Positions 52,111 through 60,669 of a stretch of DNA of 64,000 bases are shown here, in pieces. Position 1 is the first letter of the stretch, and each line of letters begins with the position of its first letter. A program made the position numbers and the translations under genes. This stretch comes from Halioglobus maricola (GTDB lineage: Bacteria; Pseudomonadota; Gammaproteobacteria; Pseudomonadales; Halieaceae): contig NZ_CP036422.1 of NCBI RefSeq assembly GCF_009388985.1, positions 1,378,501 to 1,442,500 on the forward strand, in the 5' to 3' direction. The notes beneath the pieces were generated by a model, which saw nothing but the letters and a program-made list of their open reading frames with translations, ran no database searches and had not been told where the DNA came from.

Positions 52111-52710
52111 TCAGGCTTCCTGATTGTCGGTGAGCGGTGCTTCTTCTTTAATATGGGGGCTGACGATAATCGCGGTCAGCACAGTCAGTACCAGCGTGAA
52201 ACCAATGGCAGAGTAAAGTTTGTAGCTGACCCAGGTGGCTTCAGAGTAGCCGTAGGCGACGACCAGATTGAGTGCGCCGACGATGGTGAAGTTGCTCACC
52301 CACAGCAAGTTCAGTTTGGTCCATATGGGCCTTGGCAGAACGATCTGGCTGCCCAGAGTACGCTCCATCAGGTTTTTGTCGCCGATGAATTGGGAGCCGC
52401 CGAAGGCGAGCGCGAGCACCCAATTGAAAATAGTGGGCTTCCACTGGATAAAGAGCTCGTTGCGCAGCACCAGGGTGGCACCACCGAAAACAAGAATAGC
52501 CGCGGCCATCCACAGGGCGCGCTTCTCCAATCGTCCACTGAAGGCGAAAGTCAGGCCGACCTGAGCGACGGTGGCGACCATCAACACGGCTGTCGCGCTG
52601 AAAATGCCATCAAAAGTGTAGGCCCAGCTGCCCAGGGCCATGGTCTCGCCGTCGAGTTGGTAGACGACGAAAAAGAGGGCGATGGGGATAAATTCTGCCA
52701 ATTGCTTCAT
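52111..52710 (-). CDS. yciB: Intracellular septation protein A (YciB/IspZ)
   Basis: From the ATG at 52710 the protein has 199 residues and five hydrophobic segments, starting [21 protein letters not shown], the classical YciB start, with [15 protein letters not shown] and the positive PRPIWTKLN loop. YciB takes part in cell envelope synthesis and division in enterobacteria. It is divergent from the RNase AM gene and followed by yciI. Confidence 0.92.
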   Translation of the reverse strand: MKQLAEFIPIALFFVVYQLDGETMALGSWAYTFDGIFSATAVLMVATVAQVGLTFAFSGRLEKRALWMAAAILVFGGATLVLRNELFIQWKPTIFNWVLALAFGGSQFIGDKNLMERTLGSQIVLPRPIWTKLNLLWVSNFTIVGALNLVVAYGYSEATWVSYKLYSAIGFTLVLTVLTAIIVSPHIKEEAPLTDNQEA

Positions 52711-52802
52711 GGTGTGCCCTGTACCTCGGCTGTTACTATGGGTTTTCCCCATGATTATTGTTCGCTCGGCACCCCGTGCCGCAGCGCCTAAGTGTAAAGA
52801 TT

Positions 52803-53663
52803 GTGCTGATCGACTTCCATACCCATACGACAGCTTCTGATGGTGCCCTGACGCCCAGGGAGCTCCTGCAGCGCGCCAGTGAGGCGGGCATCGACCTGTT
52901 TGCTATCACCGATCACGATACGATGGCAGGCTATCTCGAGGCCAGTCAATTCCAGTTGGACTATCCCACGGTGAAACTGGTTCCCGGGGTAGAGGTGTCC
53001 TGTCGCTGGTCTGCCACGACTATTCATGTAGTGGGCCTTGGGGTGGATTGCCAGCATCCGGCCATGTGCGAAGGGCTTGCAGAACTTGATACGGCGCGCA
53101 CGGCCAGGGGGATCAAGATTGCTGAGCGCCTGGCTAGCCGAGGCTTCCCCGGCGCGCTCGAAGGGGCTCAGATCGAGGCTGGGGGCGGCCAGCTGGGCCG
53201 GCCACACTTTGCCAGCTGGATGGTGGCGCAGGGGCATGTGCCTGACCACAACACCGCCTTTGACAAGTATCTGGGGCAGGGTAAGCCGGGGGATGTGAAG
53301 GCATTCTGGCCAGAGCTCGCCCGGGCGGTGGCCTGGATCGTCGATGCGGGTGGTATCGCAGTGCTGGCGCATCCACTCAAGTACAAGTACACCCGGATGA
53401 AGCTCAGGCGCCTTGTGCAAGACTTTGCCGAAGCCGGGGGCACAGCGGTTGAGGCCCTCAGCGGTCGCCAGACGCCGGACCAGACTGCCCAGCTCCTGCG
53501 GCTGGCGGAGGATTTTGAACTGGACGTATCCGCCGGCAGTGATTTTCACAGGGATGGGCCCTATAGCCCCCGCTTGGGTGTAGAATTGCTCCGGCTTGAG
53601 GCCCGGTCGGGAGTGTGGCGACACTTCGAGTCGGCGCAAGAGAACCCAGAGGAGGCCCGGTGA
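52803..53663 (+). CDS. RNase AM / PHP-domain phosphoesterase (YciV)
   Basis: I use the GTG at 52803, giving 286 residues beginning LIDFHTHTTASDG, the usual start of the family; the longer open frame has no support. The PHP metal site is visible in DFHTHTTASDG, ITDHDT near residue 45, VLAHPLKY near 190, and SGSDFHRDGPY near 255. The E. coli homologue (YciV/RNase AM) shortens the 5' ends of rRNA and acts on 3',5'-bisphosphates. Its stop overlaps the yciO GTG in GTGA. Confidence 0.85.
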   Translation: MLIDFHTHTTASDGALTPRELLQRASEAGIDLFAITDHDTMAGYLEASQFQLDYPTVKLVPGVEVSCRWSATTIHVVGLGVDCQHPAMCEGLAELDTARTARGIKIAERLASRGFPGALEGAQIEAGGGQLGRPHFASWMVAQGHVPDHNTAFDKYLGQGKPGDVKAFWPELARAVAWIVDAGGIAVLAHPLKYKYTRMKLRRLVQDFAEAGGTAVEALSGRQTPDQTAQLLRLAEDFELDVSAGSDFHRDGPYSPRLGVELLRLEARSGVWRHFESAQENPEEAR

Positions 53664-54283
53664 CCCAGTTTTTACAAATCCATCCAGAGAACCCGCAGGC
53701 GCGCCTGGTGCGCCAGGCCGTGGATATTATCCGTGACGGCGGCGTGGTGGCCTACCCCACAGACTCCGCCTATGCCCTGGGTTGCCATATTGGTGACAAG
53801 AATGCCCTGGATCGAATTCGCAGGATTCGTCAACTGGATGATCGTCACAATTTCACCCTGGTGTGTCGCGATCTCTCCGAGATCGCCACTTACGCCCGGG
53901 TCGACAACGCCGCTTACCGGCTGCTCAAGCACTGTACGCCCGGCCCCTATACGTTCATCCTGCGGGCCACTTCCGAGGTCCCCCGGCGCCTGATGCACCC
54001 CAAGCGGAAAACGGTTGGCCTCAGGGTTCCGGACAACGCGATTGCCCAGGCCCTGCTCGCGGATCTCGGCGAACCCATGATGAGCGTTACCCTGATCATG
54101 CCGGGTGACGAGTATCCCCTGATCGACCCCTACGACATTCGCGAGACCTTGCAGCACCACGCTGATTTAGTGATCGATGGCGGCTACTGTGGGATGGAAG
54201 CGACCACGGTTGTGGATATGGTGGAAGACACTCCTCTGGTGATGCGCGCCGGTAAGGGTGATATTGCCCCATTCGAGGACTGA
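53660..54283 (+). CDS. yciO: Sua5/YciO/YrdC-family protein YciO
   Basis: The 207-residue protein has the YrdC-like fold with the start QIHPENPQARLVRQAVDIIRDGG, then KRKTVGLRVPDN in the nucleotide region. YciO is the divergent relative of the threonylcarbamoyl-AMP synthase; some activity has been proposed but its role is not settled. The start is GTG at 53660, preceded by GGAGG and overlapping the RNase AM stop. The chromosome-segregation genes follow. Confidence 0.9.
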   Translation: MTQFLQIHPENPQARLVRQAVDIIRDGGVVAYPTDSAYALGCHIGDKNALDRIRRIRQLDDRHNFTLVCRDLSEIATYARVDNAAYRLLKHCTPGPYTFILRATSEVPRRLMHPKRKTVGLRVPDNAIAQALLADLGEPMMSVTLIMPGDEYPLIDPYDIRETLQHHADLVIDGGYCGMEATTVVDMVEDTPLVMRAGKGDIAPFED

Positions 54284-54320
54284 TCCTGTATACTGGTCTC
54301 AGACAATTACAGGTAATCCC

Positions 54321-55202
54321 GTGTCAGCCAACGAACCCGAATCCGAAGTACCCGTAGAAGCCCCAGAGGCTTCCGCTGAGGCGCCTGAATCGGCTGTGCC
54401 CACCGGTCCGGAATTCCCCCAACAGGGAGAGATGCCCTTCGCTGTGGTGATGGGGCAGGCAGTCACGGAACTGCCCAAGGATTTGTACATTCCGCCGCAG
54501 GCGCTTGAAGTCTTTCTCGAGGCATTCGAGGGGCCGCTGGATCTGCTGCTGTACCTGATTAAGCGTCAGAATCTCGATATTCTCGAGGTCGATGTGTCCA
54601 AGATCACCCAGCAGTACATGCACTACGTCGATCTTATGGACGCCATGCAGTTTGAACTCGCGGCGGAGTACTTGCTGATGGCGGCAATGCTCGCCGAGAT
54701 CAAGTCACGGATGTTGCTGCCGCGCTCTACCGATATTGACGAGGACGAGGAAGATCCGCGCGCCCAGTTGATCCGGCGCCTGCAGGAATACGAGCGTTTC
54801 AAAAAGGCTGCCGAAGACATCGAGGAAATGCCCCGCATGGAGCGGGACACCTGGGTGGGTAGTGCCAACCCTCCGGACATTAATCGTGTGCGGCCTGACC
54901 CTGACGTCGACATGCGCGAGCTTCTGGTTGCGCTGTCTGAGGTGTTGCGCCGTGCTGATATGTATGAGAGCCACCACATCCAGCGAGAAGCCCTGTCTAC
55001 CCGGGAACGGATGTCGGATGTGCTGGAACAACTGGCAGGGCAGCAGTTCGTGCCGTTTGTGTCACTGTTTTCGGCAGAAGAAGGACGTCTGGGCGTGGTG
55101 GTCACGTTCCTGGCGGTAATGGAATTGATCAAGGAATCACTCGTGGAAATTGTTCAGACCGACTCTTTCGGTCCTATCCACGTCAAGGCAAGGTCTGAAT
55201 AA
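54321..55202 (+). CDS. scpA: Segregation and condensation protein A
   Basis: The GTG at 54321 gives 293 residues. The first 60 are an acidic, Pro/Ala-rich extension; the kleisin domain begins at FLEAFEGPLDLLLYLIKRQN and ends with the winged helix containing VTFLAVMELIKES. ScpA links the SMC heads with ScpB to form the condensin that compacts the chromosome. The extension is longer than in many homologues. scpB follows after one base. No smc gene is in the window. Confidence 0.93.
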   Translation: MSANEPESEVPVEAPEASAEAPESAVPTGPEFPQQGEMPFAVVMGQAVTELPKDLYIPPQALEVFLEAFEGPLDLLLYLIKRQNLDILEVDVSKITQQYMHYVDLMDAMQFELAAEYLLMAAMLAEIKSRMLLPRSTDIDEDEEDPRAQLIRRLQEYERFKKAAEDIEEMPRMERDTWVGSANPPDINRVRPDPDVDMRELLVALSEVLRRADMYESHHIQREALSTRERMSDVLEQLAGQQFVPFVSLFSAEEGRLGVVVTFLAVMELIKESLVEIVQTDSFGPIHVKARSE

Positions 55203-55203
55203 C

Positions 55204-56010
55204 ATGGCGGAAACAGGTCTGGTACAGATCCTCGAAGGCGCACTACTGGCTGCGGGCAAGCCGCTCACTGTGGCGCAGCTGGCTGAGCTGTTTGAAGAAC
55301 ACGAGCGGCCCGAAAACGCTGCTATCCGCGAGGCCATGAAAGAAGTTGCCGAGCGCTGCGACGATCGCGGCTTTGAGCTGGTGGAAGTGGCGAGTGGGTT
55401 TCGTTTTCAGGTGCGCCAGAATCTGAGCCCCTGGGTGGCACGTCTGTGGCAGGAGCGCCCGGCCAAGTACTCCCGCGCTCTGCTCGAGACCCTGGCACTC
55501 ATTGCCTATCGCCAACCTATCACCCGTGGTGAGATCGAAGAGATTCGCGGTGTGGCGGTGAGTTCGAATATTATCAAAACGCTGCACGAGCGTGAGTGGA
55601 TCCGGGTTGTCGGGCATCGCGATGTGCCTGGCCGTCCCGCCATGTATGCCACTACACGCCAGTTCCTCGATTACTTTAACCTCAAGAACCTCGATCAGTT
55701 GCCCGCGCTCGCCGAGATCCGCGATCTGGAAACACTCAATGCCGAGCTCGGCTTTACTGAGCCGCTGCCCGAGAGTGCAGCGCCCGCGGCTGATGAGGGG
55801 TCCGAGCCCGCCGCATCCGAGGCTGAAGGTGATGGCCCGGGACTCACTGTCGTAGGCGGAACGGACCACGTCGAAGCAGACGAACCTTACGCTGAGTTTA
55901 TCGTGGCCGAGGAACTTGCTGAGGCCATGACGGACCTCACCGAAGCTGCTGAACCCGAAGCTGCTGAAGAAGAACCTGAAGCCTCCGCCAACCCCGAACA
56001 GCAGGTCTGA
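55204..56010 (+). CDS. scpB: Segregation and condensation protein B
   Basis: The 268-residue protein has two winged-helix domains (residues about 1-80 and 90-165, the latter with LALIAYRQPITRGEIEEIRG and the ATTRQFLDYF end) as in ScpB, which binds ScpA in the SMC complex. After residue 185 comes a low-complexity acidic tail of about 80 residues rich in Glu and Ala, longer than usual. The start ATG at 55204 follows the scpA stop by one base, so the subunits are made together. Confidence 0.94.
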   Translation: MAETGLVQILEGALLAAGKPLTVAQLAELFEEHERPENAAIREAMKEVAERCDDRGFELVEVASGFRFQVRQNLSPWVARLWQERPAKYSRALLETLALIAYRQPITRGEIEEIRGVAVSSNIIKTLHEREWIRVVGHRDVPGRPAMYATTRQFLDYFNLKNLDQLPALAEIRDLETLNAELGFTEPLPESAAPAADEGSEPAASEAEGDGPGLTVVGGTDHVEADEPYAEFIVAEELAEAMTDLTEAAEPEAAEEEPEASANPEQQV

Positions 56011-56019
56011 TAGCGATTC

Positions 56020-56904
56020 ATGTCATCCCCCTATACAGAGGAGCCTGCCGACGACGCCAAGCCCGCTCCCTCGGTCCCTGGCGAAAAACTGCAGAAGGTT
56101 CTTGCGCGCACTGGCATTGGTTCGCGTCGGGAAATGGAGCGCTGGATTGAAGCAGGACGGATTCTCGTTAACGGCAAGGTGGCCAGGCTAGGCGATCGAG
56201 TTATCGATCGCGATCGCATCAGCGTTGACGGACGGCCACTTGATCGCGCGCCAGCACAGGAAACCCGCTGCATTCTGTATCACAAGCCAACTGGTGAGGT
56301 TTCCTCACGCAAGGATCCCCAGGGTCGGCGCACCGTTTTCGAGCGCCTGCCCAAGCTAAAAGCCGGGCGCTGGATTTCGATAGGCCGGCTCGATTACAAC
56401 ACCTCTGGCCTGTTGTTGTTCACCACCGACGGCGATCTCGCCAATTCCCTGATGCATCCCTCGTCTAATATCGAGCGCGAATACATGGTGCGGGTCATGG
56501 GTGAGTGGGACGAGGCAATGCTCAGTCGCTTGCTTGAAGGGGTGATGCTCGATGATGGTGTTGCCCGCTTCACTGACATCCAGGACGGCGGCGGTGACGG
56601 CATAAATCACTGGTTTTACGTGGTTATCATGGAGGGTCGTAACCGCGAGGTGCGCCGTCTGTGGGAATCTCAGGGGCTGACCGTGTCGCGCCTCAAGCGA
56701 GTGCGCTACGGCGACGTGTTTATTCCGTCCAAGGTCAAGCAGGGCCAGTGGGTGGAGCTCCACTCGAAAGAAGTCAAAAGCCTGTACCGCCTGGCCGGCA
56801 TGGAACTCAAAGACCAGAAACGCTCCAGCGTAAAAGAGCGCGAGGTCATGGAGCGCCAGTTCAATAAGCGCCGTGGGCGCCCGCCTGCCCGCAAAAAGCG
56901 CTAG
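56020..56904 (+). CDS. rluB: 23S rRNA pseudouridine(2605) synthase RluB
   Basis: The 294-residue protein has an S4 RNA-binding domain (residues about 22-70, GEKLQKVLARTGIGSRREME) and a RsuA/RluB catalytic domain with Asp125 in GRLDYNTSG. It converts U2605 of 23S rRNA to pseudouridine. The tail is basic (KRRGRPPARKKR). Its place after scpAB is the usual gammaproteobacterial arrangement. It ends 14 bases from the convergent yciK. Confidence 0.93.
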   Translation: MSSPYTEEPADDAKPAPSVPGEKLQKVLARTGIGSRREMERWIEAGRILVNGKVARLGDRVIDRDRISVDGRPLDRAPAQETRCILYHKPTGEVSSRKDPQGRRTVFERLPKLKAGRWISIGRLDYNTSGLLLFTTDGDLANSLMHPSSNIEREYMVRVMGEWDEAMLSRLLEGVMLDDGVARFTDIQDGGGDGINHWFYVVIMEGRNREVRRLWESQGLTVSRLKRVRYGDVFIPSKVKQGQWVELHSKEVKSLYRLAGMELKDQKRSSVKEREVMERQFNKRRGRPPARKKR

Positions 56905-56918
56905 TGATAACTGAAGGA

Positions 56919-57677
56919 CTACTGCGCGTCGAATGAGACGCCAGTAGTGCCTGCGCTATCCTCTCCCATCAAATACAGATAAGTCCCCATAATCTCCTCG
57001 GGTGAGGGGTTCTTCTCGGGGTGCTCCGCCGGGTAGGCAGTGCGCCGCATCGTGGTATTGGTGGCGCCGGGATTGATGCAGTTCACACGGATATTTGACG
57101 TCTCCACCAATTCCTCTGACAACACCTGCATGAGCCCCTCGGTGGCAAATTTGGACGCGGCGTAGGCGCCCCAGAATGCGCGACCCGTGCGGCCCACTCC
57201 AGAAGACGTGAACACGATAGATGCGCTGGGTGAAGCCTGTAGCAACGGCAGCAGGTGGCGGGTCAGGAGAAATGCCGCATTTACATTCACCTGCATGACT
57301 TCCTGCCAGGCGGTATAAGTAGCGCTCTGGATAGGGCGGCGTTCGCCAAGCACGCTCGCGTTGTGCAGCAGGCCGTCTATCTGGCCGAATTCATCGGCCA
57401 GTCCGGCCACCAGTTGCATGCACTGCTCTTCGGTCACGGTGAGCAGGTCCATGGGCACGATGGCCGGTTTAGCATGGCCTGCCGCTTCGATCTGGTCATA
57501 GAGAGCGTCCAGTTTGCCTTCGGTGCGCCCCAGCAAAATCACAGTGGCACCATGAGCCGCGTAGGCGAGGCTTGCGGCGCGCCCGATGCCGTCGCCGGCG
57601 CCGGTGACAAGAATGGTTTTACCCTCCAGTAGATTTTCGGCAGGCTGGTAGTCGGCGGGTGCAGTTGCAATGTTCAT
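56919..57677 (-). CDS. yciK: YciK-family short-chain dehydrogenase
   Basis: This 252-residue dehydrogenase has the NAD(P) motif TGAGDGIGRAAS at about 26-37, the NASVLG segment, a Ser in FTSSGVGR and the YAASK catalytic pair. The wording and the gene order after a MupP-type phosphatase match YciK. Its substrate is unknown. The start is 12 bases after the phosphatase stop, so it closes the four-gene leftward operon. Confidence 0.9.
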   Translation of the reverse strand: MNIATAPADYQPAENLLEGKTILVTGAGDGIGRAASLAYAAHGATVILLGRTEGKLDALYDQIEAAGHAKPAIVPMDLLTVTEEQCMQLVAGLADEFGQIDGLLHNASVLGERRPIQSATYTAWQEVMQVNVNAAFLLTRHLLPLLQASPSASIVFTSSGVGRTGRAFWGAYAASKFATEGLMQVLSEELVETSNIRVNCINPGATNTTMRRTAYPAEHPEKNPSPEEIMGTYLYLMGEDSAGTTGVSFDAQ

Positions 57678-57689
57678 TAACGGAGCTCG

Positions 57690-58352
57690 TCAGTCGGTGA
57701 GTATCAGGTTTATCAGGTCTTCGCTGCGAGGGGCAATTATGTCCGCGCCCCAGGATTCAGCGCTGTCGTCTGGCTCGATATAGCCATAGGCGGCGGCAAT
57801 CGTATACATGCCCGCGCGCTTGCCCGCTTCGATGTCGCGCACGTGGTCGCCCACGTAGATCGCCTGGTGCGGTGTGCAGCCCAGTTCACGACAGTTGAGG
57901 TACAGGGATTCCGGGTGTGGTTTGCGATCTTTGACGTCGTCCGGGCAAACCAGGCTGGGGCAGTACAGGCCGATCCGGGGTAGCAGCGGTTCGGCGTAGG
58001 CACGTGGTTTGTTGGTCGCCACGCCCCAGGATATGCCGCGCTCGGCAAGTTCATCGAGCAACTCGGTAATCCCGGGGTAAGGCGTCGCCTCGGTCCCCAG
58101 TACCTCGGTGTACAGTTCGAGCAGGCGCAGCCGCTTGCTCTCAAATTCGGGTGCCTCGAAATCGATGTCCAGGCCCAGCTTCACCAGTGCTCTTGCGCCA
58201 TTGGAAACCGATGCGCGGATGCGTTGCGGGTCCATCTCTGGTAGCCCGTGTTCAGCGCGTAGCTTCTGCACCACGACGACAAATTCCGCTGCCGTATCGA
58301 CGAGGGTGCCATCCAGGTCAAACAATACTGCCTGCAGGTCCCTGGGCATCAT
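57690..58352 (-). CDS. mupP: HAD phosphatase, MupP-type by position
   Basis: The 220-residue HAD-IA enzyme has motif [11 protein letters not shown] (residues 11-20), motif II VATNKP, the Lys in DRKPHP, and motif [13 protein letters not shown]. By sequence it is a phosphoglycolate-phosphatase-like protein. The neighbours ubiG, the MtaD-type gene and yciK reproduce the Pseudomonas locus where the enzyme is MupP, the N-acetylmuramic acid 6-phosphate phosphatase of cell wall recycling. I therefore prefer MupP, though activity is not proven by sequence. Its ATG overlaps the ubiG stop. Confidence 0.75.
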   Translation of the reverse strand: MMPRDLQAVLFDLDGTLVDTAAEFVVVVQKLRAEHGLPEMDPQRIRASVSNGARALVKLGLDIDFEAPEFESKRLRLLELYTEVLGTEATPYPGITELLDELAERGISWGVATNKPRAYAEPLLPRIGLYCPSLVCPDDVKDRKPHPESLYLNCRELGCTPHQAIYVGDHVRDIEAGKRAGMYTIAAAYGYIEPDDSAESWGADIIAPRSEDLINLILTD

Positions 58353-59059
58353 GCGGGTTTCACCGCGTGCACCATGTAGTTCACGCTGACATCGCTCGGG
58401 TTGAGGCGATAGATCCGGGTGAGCGGATTGTAGGTCAGGCCGGTCTGATCTTTTAGCAGCAGGCCGGCATCGCGAATCCAGCCCGCCATTTCAGAGGGCT
58501 TGATGAACTTGTCGTATTCGTGCGTGCCCGCTGGCAGCAACTGCAGAATATGTTCGGCGCCGACGATGGCGAAGGCGTAGGCCTTCAGATTGCGGTTAAT
58601 GGTGGAAAAATAGAGGTTGCCGCCGGGTTTGGCCATGTCGGCACAAGCCTGGATGATCGCTCCGGGATCGGGCACGTGTTCCAGCATTTCCAGACAGCAC
58701 ACGACGTCGAATGCGCCTGGCTCGCGCTCGGCCAGTTCCTCGGCGGTGCTCTGTTGGTAATCCACTTCGACACCGGATTCCAGGCCGTGCAGTTTGGCCA
58801 CGGACAGTGGCGCCTCGCCCATGTCGATGCCGGTGACAGTCGCGCCGCGCTGGGCCATGGCTTCTGCCAGTATCCCGCCGCCACAGCCAACGTCCACCAG
58901 GCGTTTGCCTGCAACGGGTGAAATGCCGTCGATGTAGTTGGCACGCAATGGATTGATGTCGTGCAGTGGTTTGAATTCGCTATTGCGGTCCCACCAGCGC
59001 GAAGCCAGCGCTTCGAACTTGGCGATTTCTGCGGGATCTACGTTGGATTCTGTGCTCAT
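58349..59059 (-). CDS. ubiG: Ubiquinone biosynthesis O-methyltransferase UbiG
   Basis: The 236-residue SAM enzyme has motif [20 protein letters not shown] near residue 55 and the UbiG start [18 protein letters not shown]. It carries out both O-methylations in ubiquinone synthesis. The length is normal. The ATG overlaps the stop of the MtaD-type gene by four bases, and its own stop overlaps the start of the phosphatase, so three genes are translationally coupled. Confidence 0.95.
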   Translation of the reverse strand: MSTESNVDPAEIAKFEALASRWWDRNSEFKPLHDINPLRANYIDGISPVAGKRLVDVGCGGGILAEAMAQRGATVTGIDMGEAPLSVAKLHGLESGVEVDYQQSTAEELAEREPGAFDVVCCLEMLEHVPDPGAIIQACADMAKPGGNLYFSTINRNLKAYAFAIVGAEHILQLLPAGTHEYDKFIKPSEMAGWIRDAGLLLKDQTGLTYNPLTRIYRLNPSDVSVNYMVHAVKPA

Positions 59060-60390
59060 GCCTTGTTTGTCATCTCAATTTTTTGGCGCCATTGATCTGC
59101 TCGCGCGAGCAGGTCTGGCAGGTCGATACGGATAAGTTCGCGGTCTTGGAGCAGTTGTTGGCCGGCTATCCAGCTATGCCGGACCTGGCTGCCGTTACAG
59201 CTGTATACGAGCTGCGATAGCGGGTGGAACAGGGGTTGGCATTCCGGGCCGGTGAGGTCGACTGCAATGAGGTCTGCCTGCTTGCCAACTTCCAGGCTGC
59301 CAACCAGCTCATCGAGGCCGAGTGTGCGGGCGCCACCCAGGGTCGCCATGTACAAGGCGTCGGCAGCGGGAAGCGCGGTGGCGTCTTCGCTGTGCAACTT
59401 GGCGAGGAAAGAGGCGCTCTGCATCTCGCCAAACATATTGAGGTCGTTGTTACTGGCCGCGCTGTCCGTGCCCAGAGCGAGGTTGACACCGGCCTCCAAT
59501 AATTTTTTGACCGGAGCGATCCCCGAGGCAAGCTTCATGTTGGATTGAGGGCAGTGCACCACGGATGCACCGGTCTTGACCAGGGTTTCAATGTCCTGGT
59601 CACCCAGATCGGTCATGTGCACGCACTGGGTGCGGGGCCCTAGCAGGCCGATGGCGTTCAGTGTGTCGATTGGGCGCTCGCCATTCGCTTCAACCGCTTG
59701 CAGGACTTCGCCGGCGGTCTCGTGCAGGTGGATCTGGATGCCCGCATCCAGTTCCGCTGCCAGCGTGGCCACTTTTTGGAGATTCTCTCGCGACACGGTG
59801 TAGGGGGCGTGCGGCCCAAAGGCGATGTTTACAAGGTCCAGATGCTTGGTCTCGTCCCGCAGGCGCAGACCCTTGCTGATGTATTCGTCGGCGTTGCGGG
59901 CCCAGTTGCTGGGGAAGTCCAGGACCGGGAAGCTGAGCTGGCAACGCATACCCAGGCGTTGGGCCGTCTGGGCGCAGGTGTCCGGGAAGAAATACATGTC
60001 AGAAAATGTCGTGGTGCCGGAGCGGATCATCTCTGCGATAGCGAGTTCGGTGCCGTCGGCGACAAATTCAGCGCTCACATGGGCGCCTTCTGCGGGCCAG
60101 ATATGATTTTCCAGCCAGGGCATGAGGGGCAGGTCATCGGCATAGCCGCGCAGCAAACTCATCGCGGCGTGCCCGTGTGCATTGATCAGGCCGGGGGTCA
60201 ATGCGTGGCCTGGCAGCTCGATAACCCTGCCGGCCTCAATGCCAGCGGTTTCATCCCGCGGCAGGATAGCGCTGATGCGCTGGCCAGTTATGGCCAGGCT
60301 GTAGTTTTCCAGCACTGTCCCTCGGGGCACAACCGGTACCAGCCACTCGGGGTGAATCAGGGTGTCGACGCTGCTTGGAATCTGGCTCAT
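59056..60390 (-). CDS. mtaD: TRZ/ATZ-family deaminase, MtaD-like
   Basis: The 444-residue amidohydrolase has the metal ligands HAHGH-type site ([11 protein letters not shown] near residue 70), [10 protein letters not shown] near 190, HLHETAGE near 220, and [15 protein letters not shown] near 310. This is the methylthioadenosine/S-adenosylhomocysteine deaminase group. In Pseudomonas, homologues deaminate methylthioadenosine. It opens the leftward operon with ubiG, an apt neighbour because UbiG makes S-adenosylhomocysteine. Confidence 0.87.
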   Translation of the reverse strand: MSQIPSSVDTLIHPEWLVPVVPRGTVLENYSLAITGQRISAILPRDETAGIEAGRVIELPGHALTPGLINAHGHAAMSLLRGYADDLPLMPWLENHIWPAEGAHVSAEFVADGTELAIAEMIRSGTTTFSDMYFFPDTCAQTAQRLGMRCQLSFPVLDFPSNWARNADEYISKGLRLRDETKHLDLVNIAFGPHAPYTVSRENLQKVATLAAELDAGIQIHLHETAGEVLQAVEANGERPIDTLNAIGLLGPRTQCVHMTDLGDQDIETLVKTGASVVHCPQSNMKLASGIAPVKKLLEAGVNLALGTDSAASNNDLNMFGEMQSASFLAKLHSEDATALPAADALYMATLGGARTLGLDELVGSLEVGKQADLIAVDLTGPECQPLFHPLSQLVYSCNGSQVRHSWIAGQQLLQDRELIRIDLPDLLARADQWRQKIEMTNKA

Positions 60391-60532
60391 TACGGCCCTT
60401 CTTTGGTCAATTTTCCACCAGCTTTGGCGCTGCTTGGAGAGCGCGTCACCAGTGGGCGGAGAGTATACCCCTAGAGAGCCGTAATTGTCGGTGAAATTCA
60501 GTAAAAACGTGGTAGTTACGCGGTCAATTCCG

Positions 60533-60538
60533 TATAAT
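60533..60538 (+). promoter_or_regulatory. Candidate -10 box of gyrA
   Basis: TATAAT at 60533-60538 is a perfect -10 box. No good -35 lies upstream. Transcription would begin near 60545, giving a leader of about 112 bases that contains a strong hairpin and an 11-codon ORF. Confidence 0.5.
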
Positions 60539-60554
60539 CGGCGGTTGGTATTCA

Positions 60555-60592
60555 GGGGCGTTCCGGCACTTTTCCAAAGTGCGTTGCACCCC
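60555..60592 (+). promoter_or_regulatory. Hairpin in the gyrA leader
   Basis: GCACTTT at 60566-60572 and AAAGTGC at 60576-60582 form a perfect 7-bp stem with a TCC loop. An outer GGGG (60555-60558) pairs with CCCC (60589-60592), extending it across an internal loop. It lies between the -10 box and the gyrA start. Confidence 0.6.
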
Positions 60593-60633
60593 GTTTAACA
60601 CAGCATAATTAATTCAAGACGAGGCCTGTAAAA

Positions 60634-60669
60634 ATGGCCGTGGGATACAGTCGTACATGGGTGATTTAG
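60634..60669 (+). CDS. Possible 11-codon leader ORF overlapping gyrA
   Basis: An ATG at 60634 with GAGG about 9 bases before it opens an 11-codon reading ([11 protein letters not shown]) that stops at 60667-60669, overlapping the first codons of gyrA in another frame. The gyrA ATG itself has only a weak ribosome site (GGGA, 11 bases away), so gyrA translation could depend on reinitiation. It may equally be chance. Confidence 0.3.
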   Translation: MAVGYSRTWVI

